Assembly: GCA_022601595.1 (NCBI GenBank)
Contig: JAJACI010000006.1
Span: 1 to 51,062, forward strand
Reading direction: 5' to 3'
Origin: Chlamydiia bacterium
GTDB taxonomy: Bacteria; Chlamydiota; Chlamydiia; Chlamydiales; 2-12-FULL-49-11
Length of the DNA stretch: 51,062 nt
Of this stretch, positions 49,752 to 51,062 are shown piece by piece. The notes beneath the pieces are model-generated. The model did not search any database and had not been told where the DNA came from. It worked only from the letters and a program-made list of their open reading frames with translations. A program made the position numbers and the translations under genes. The first letter of the stretch is position 1; the number at the start of each line of letters is the position of its first letter.

Positions 49752-50405
49752 ATGAAAAAAAGTATTTTTACTGTTATGAGCGATCCTCGAGGATTTATTA
49801 GAGCTATACCTCGTAAGAAAATAGGGACAATGCCTATATTTTTAGCGTGGGTGATTGGTGTGGTCTATCTTCTAAGAGAAGCGACAGCTCTTCAAGCAAG
49901 TAATTCCTACGGCTTTTGGCTGATTTTACTGGTATCTGTAGTGCTTGCAATACCTGTTGCTTATATTGGGATGTATGTCTTTGCATTTTTTCTTTTTTGG
50001 TCAGGGAAATTATTTAAGGGAAAAGGGACGTATAAAGAGATTTTTACAGCTGCAGCTTTTGGAAGAGTGCCTGAATTTTTTGTATTGTTATCTTGGTTCT
50101 TCTTATTGACCTATTTTGGAAAAGAGGCTTTTGACTGGCAGGCGATGGGCGCATCGGGTTCTTTATATGTAGCAGCATTAATGATAGCGCAGCTTGTGTT
50201 TTACGTGTGGGGATTTGTAATTTCCCTTCATACTGTTGGAGAAGTGCAGAAGTTTTCTGCATGGATGAGTTTATGGAACTATATATTAGCGTATTTATTG
50301 ATACTTATTGTGTCGCTATTTTTAGAGTTTCTGGTGGCGGTGATATTTTCGCTTCATTTAGGCGGGGTAGACACTGTTTCAAAAGGTGTAAGTTTAATTA
50401 TATAA
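49752..50405 (+). CDS. Yip1-domain membrane protein, paralogue 2
   Basis: 217 residues, about five helices, clearly paralogous to the protein at 34993: shared SDPRGFIRAIPRKKIG-type lead, FLAWVIGVVYLL, GRVPEFFVL and SLYVA. Followed after 15 bases by an exported protein gene on the same strand, so probably co-transcribed. Function in bacteria unknown. Confidence 0.78.
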   Translation: MKKSIFTVMSDPRGFIRAIPRKKIGTMPIFLAWVIGVVYLLREATALQASNSYGFWLILLVSVVLAIPVAYIGMYVFAFFLFWSGKLFKGKGTYKEIFTAAAFGRVPEFFVLLSWFFLLTYFGKEAFDWQAMGASGSLYVAALMIAQLVFYVWGFVISLHTVGEVQKFSAWMSLWNYILAYLLILIVSLFLEFLVAVIFSLHLGGVDTVSKGVSLII

Positions 50406-50420
50406 TAAAAAGGGTAATAT

Positions 50421-50984
50421 ATGAGTAATATAAAGAGTATAGTTTTTGGGTTAGCATTGCTAGTGCCAGGGTTCAATAGCATCACCGCTTACGAGGTGAA
50501 AAAAGAGACAGTAAGAGAGTTTTCATCGTGGACAGAGGTGCAGACAGAGGCAGGGTGTTGTAAAGCGTCTTTTCCTAGAAAGCCAGATCACATACAGCAA
50601 GACATGAAAATGCGCGGAACGGAAGAGAAGCTTAGATATGATGTATATGTTGCAGATCACCAGAAAAAAGAAGTGTTCATGGTTCTTATTGCCAAGTATC
50701 CTGGTGAAGTAAAAAGAGAAGATGGCAAGCAAAATTTAGAGCACTTTCTAAATACATTGGTATCCCAGAATGCAAATAACAAGTTGCTTTTTGCTGATAT
50801 TGTTGAAGTAGATGGTAATATTGCGATGGATTTTTTCATCAGAACCGATTCTGTATATTTCAAAGGAAGAGCTATTCAAGCAAACAACTCATTATATTTG
50901 CTTGCAATGGAATGTCCTATTAGTTGCTATCAAGAGCATCACTTTAACTATTTCATTGAATCTTTTACGTTAAGGAAACCCTGA
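50421..50984 (+). CDS. Exported hypothetical protein downstream of the Yip1 gene
   Basis: 187 residues with a signal peptide (about 1-23, SIVFGLALLVPGFNSITA). The mature part begins with CCKASFPRKPD and has an alpha/beta pattern, ending YFIESFTL, similar in layout to small periplasmic domains of the type that open with a CxCxFP segment; no family is assured. The last two residues (KP) and TGA stop are in foldback copy A15. Transcribed with the Yip1 gene 15 bases upstream. Confidence 0.55.
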   Translation: MSNIKSIVFGLALLVPGFNSITAYEVKKETVREFSSWTEVQTEAGCCKASFPRKPDHIQQDMKMRGTEEKLRYDVYVADHQKKEVFMVLIAKYPGEVKREDGKQNLEHFLNTLVSQNANNKLLFADIVEVDGNIAMDFFIRTDSVYFKGRAIQANNSLYLLAMECPISCYQEHHFNYFIESFTLRKP

Positions 50985-51062
50985 TAAACGGACAGTTTTA
51001 TAATTTTCCAGATTTCTTATAAATTCTATTTTTCGTGGCGCCCCATCCCTACAGGGATGCCG
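50974..51062 (-). repeat. Family A foldback element, copy A15 (cut by window edge)
   Basis: Begins after TTAA at 50970-50973 with the arm AAACCCTGATAAACGGACAG and reaches the core CATCCC-TACA-GGGATG, where the window stops. The second arm lies outside. Confidence 0.88.

Noticed and set aside
1..51062. The dispersed repeats were considered as a CRISPR array.
   Set aside because: Copies are 160 bp, kilobases apart, in both orientations and without spacers or cas genes.
1..51062. Family A as a classical insertion sequence.
   Set aside because: Complete copies are only 160 bp with no reading frame, and no transposase gene was found in the window.

Overview
The window reads as one contig of an AT-rich, obligate intracellular bacterium of the phylum Chlamydiota, more likely an environmental or arthropod-type lineage (Simkania/Rhabdochlamydia/Parachlamydia-like) than Chlamydia itself. 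The reasons are inferred from gene order and families: a holA-like gene next to an RsmI-family methylase, hemW / coiled-coil protein / sucA / sucB in chlamydial order, a plant/chlamydia-type fabI, an LcrH-type chaperone followed by two small type III translocator-like proteins, Inc-like bilobed membrane proteins, and many secreted proteins with no recognisable family. No rRNA, tRNA, CRISPR array or transposase gene was found.

Layout. 1-4.5 kb: an S9 peptidase downstream of three tandem paralogous exported beta-barrel-like proteins. 4.7-9.7 kb: patatin-like lipase, a large orphan, an OppA lipoprotein. 9.8-15.5 kb: a DHA2 drug exporter coupled to an exported protein, a tiny membrane protein, a 713-residue orphan. 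15.6-19 kb: MlaE-MlaF-MlaD-YqgE operon (lipid transport across the envelope). 19-21.5 kb: compact type III translocator operon. 21.6-23.7 kb: floA, a 53-codon ORF and a degenerate sedolisin-like protein. 23.7-29.8 kb: exported GT11 fucosyltransferase-like protein, FliO-like protein, HAD phosphatase, two Inc-like genes, fabI. 30.2-36.7 kb: holA, RsmI-like methylase, a 621-residue GT-B-like protein, hemW, Yip1 protein, exported FkbM-like methyltransferase. 36.8-45.2 kb: the complete 2-oxoglutarate dehydrogenase operon (sucA-sucB-lpdA), ferredoxin, a DUF1858-IscA fusion, xerD. 45.3-51 kb: gatCAB, DUF378, a second Yip1 protein, an exported orphan.

The most unusual content is not a gene. A previously unnamed (to me) foldback element, here called family A, occurs at about 16 places. 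Seven complete copies measure 159-160 bp between flanking TTAA tetranucleotides, and consist of two imperfectly complementary arms around a CATCCC-N4-GGGATG hairpin. Copies sit at the 3' ends of genes and repeatedly supply their stop codons. One copy (28560-28718) interrupts the 3' end of a gene: removing it with one TTAA restores an open frame of 148 codons, direct evidence of mobility with a TTAA target duplication. A second foldback family (family B, ends TATAGTCACTACCGTT) is present too, once nested inside a family A copy at the end of xerD. Both ends of the window lie in the middle of family A copies, which suggests the contig was broken by them.
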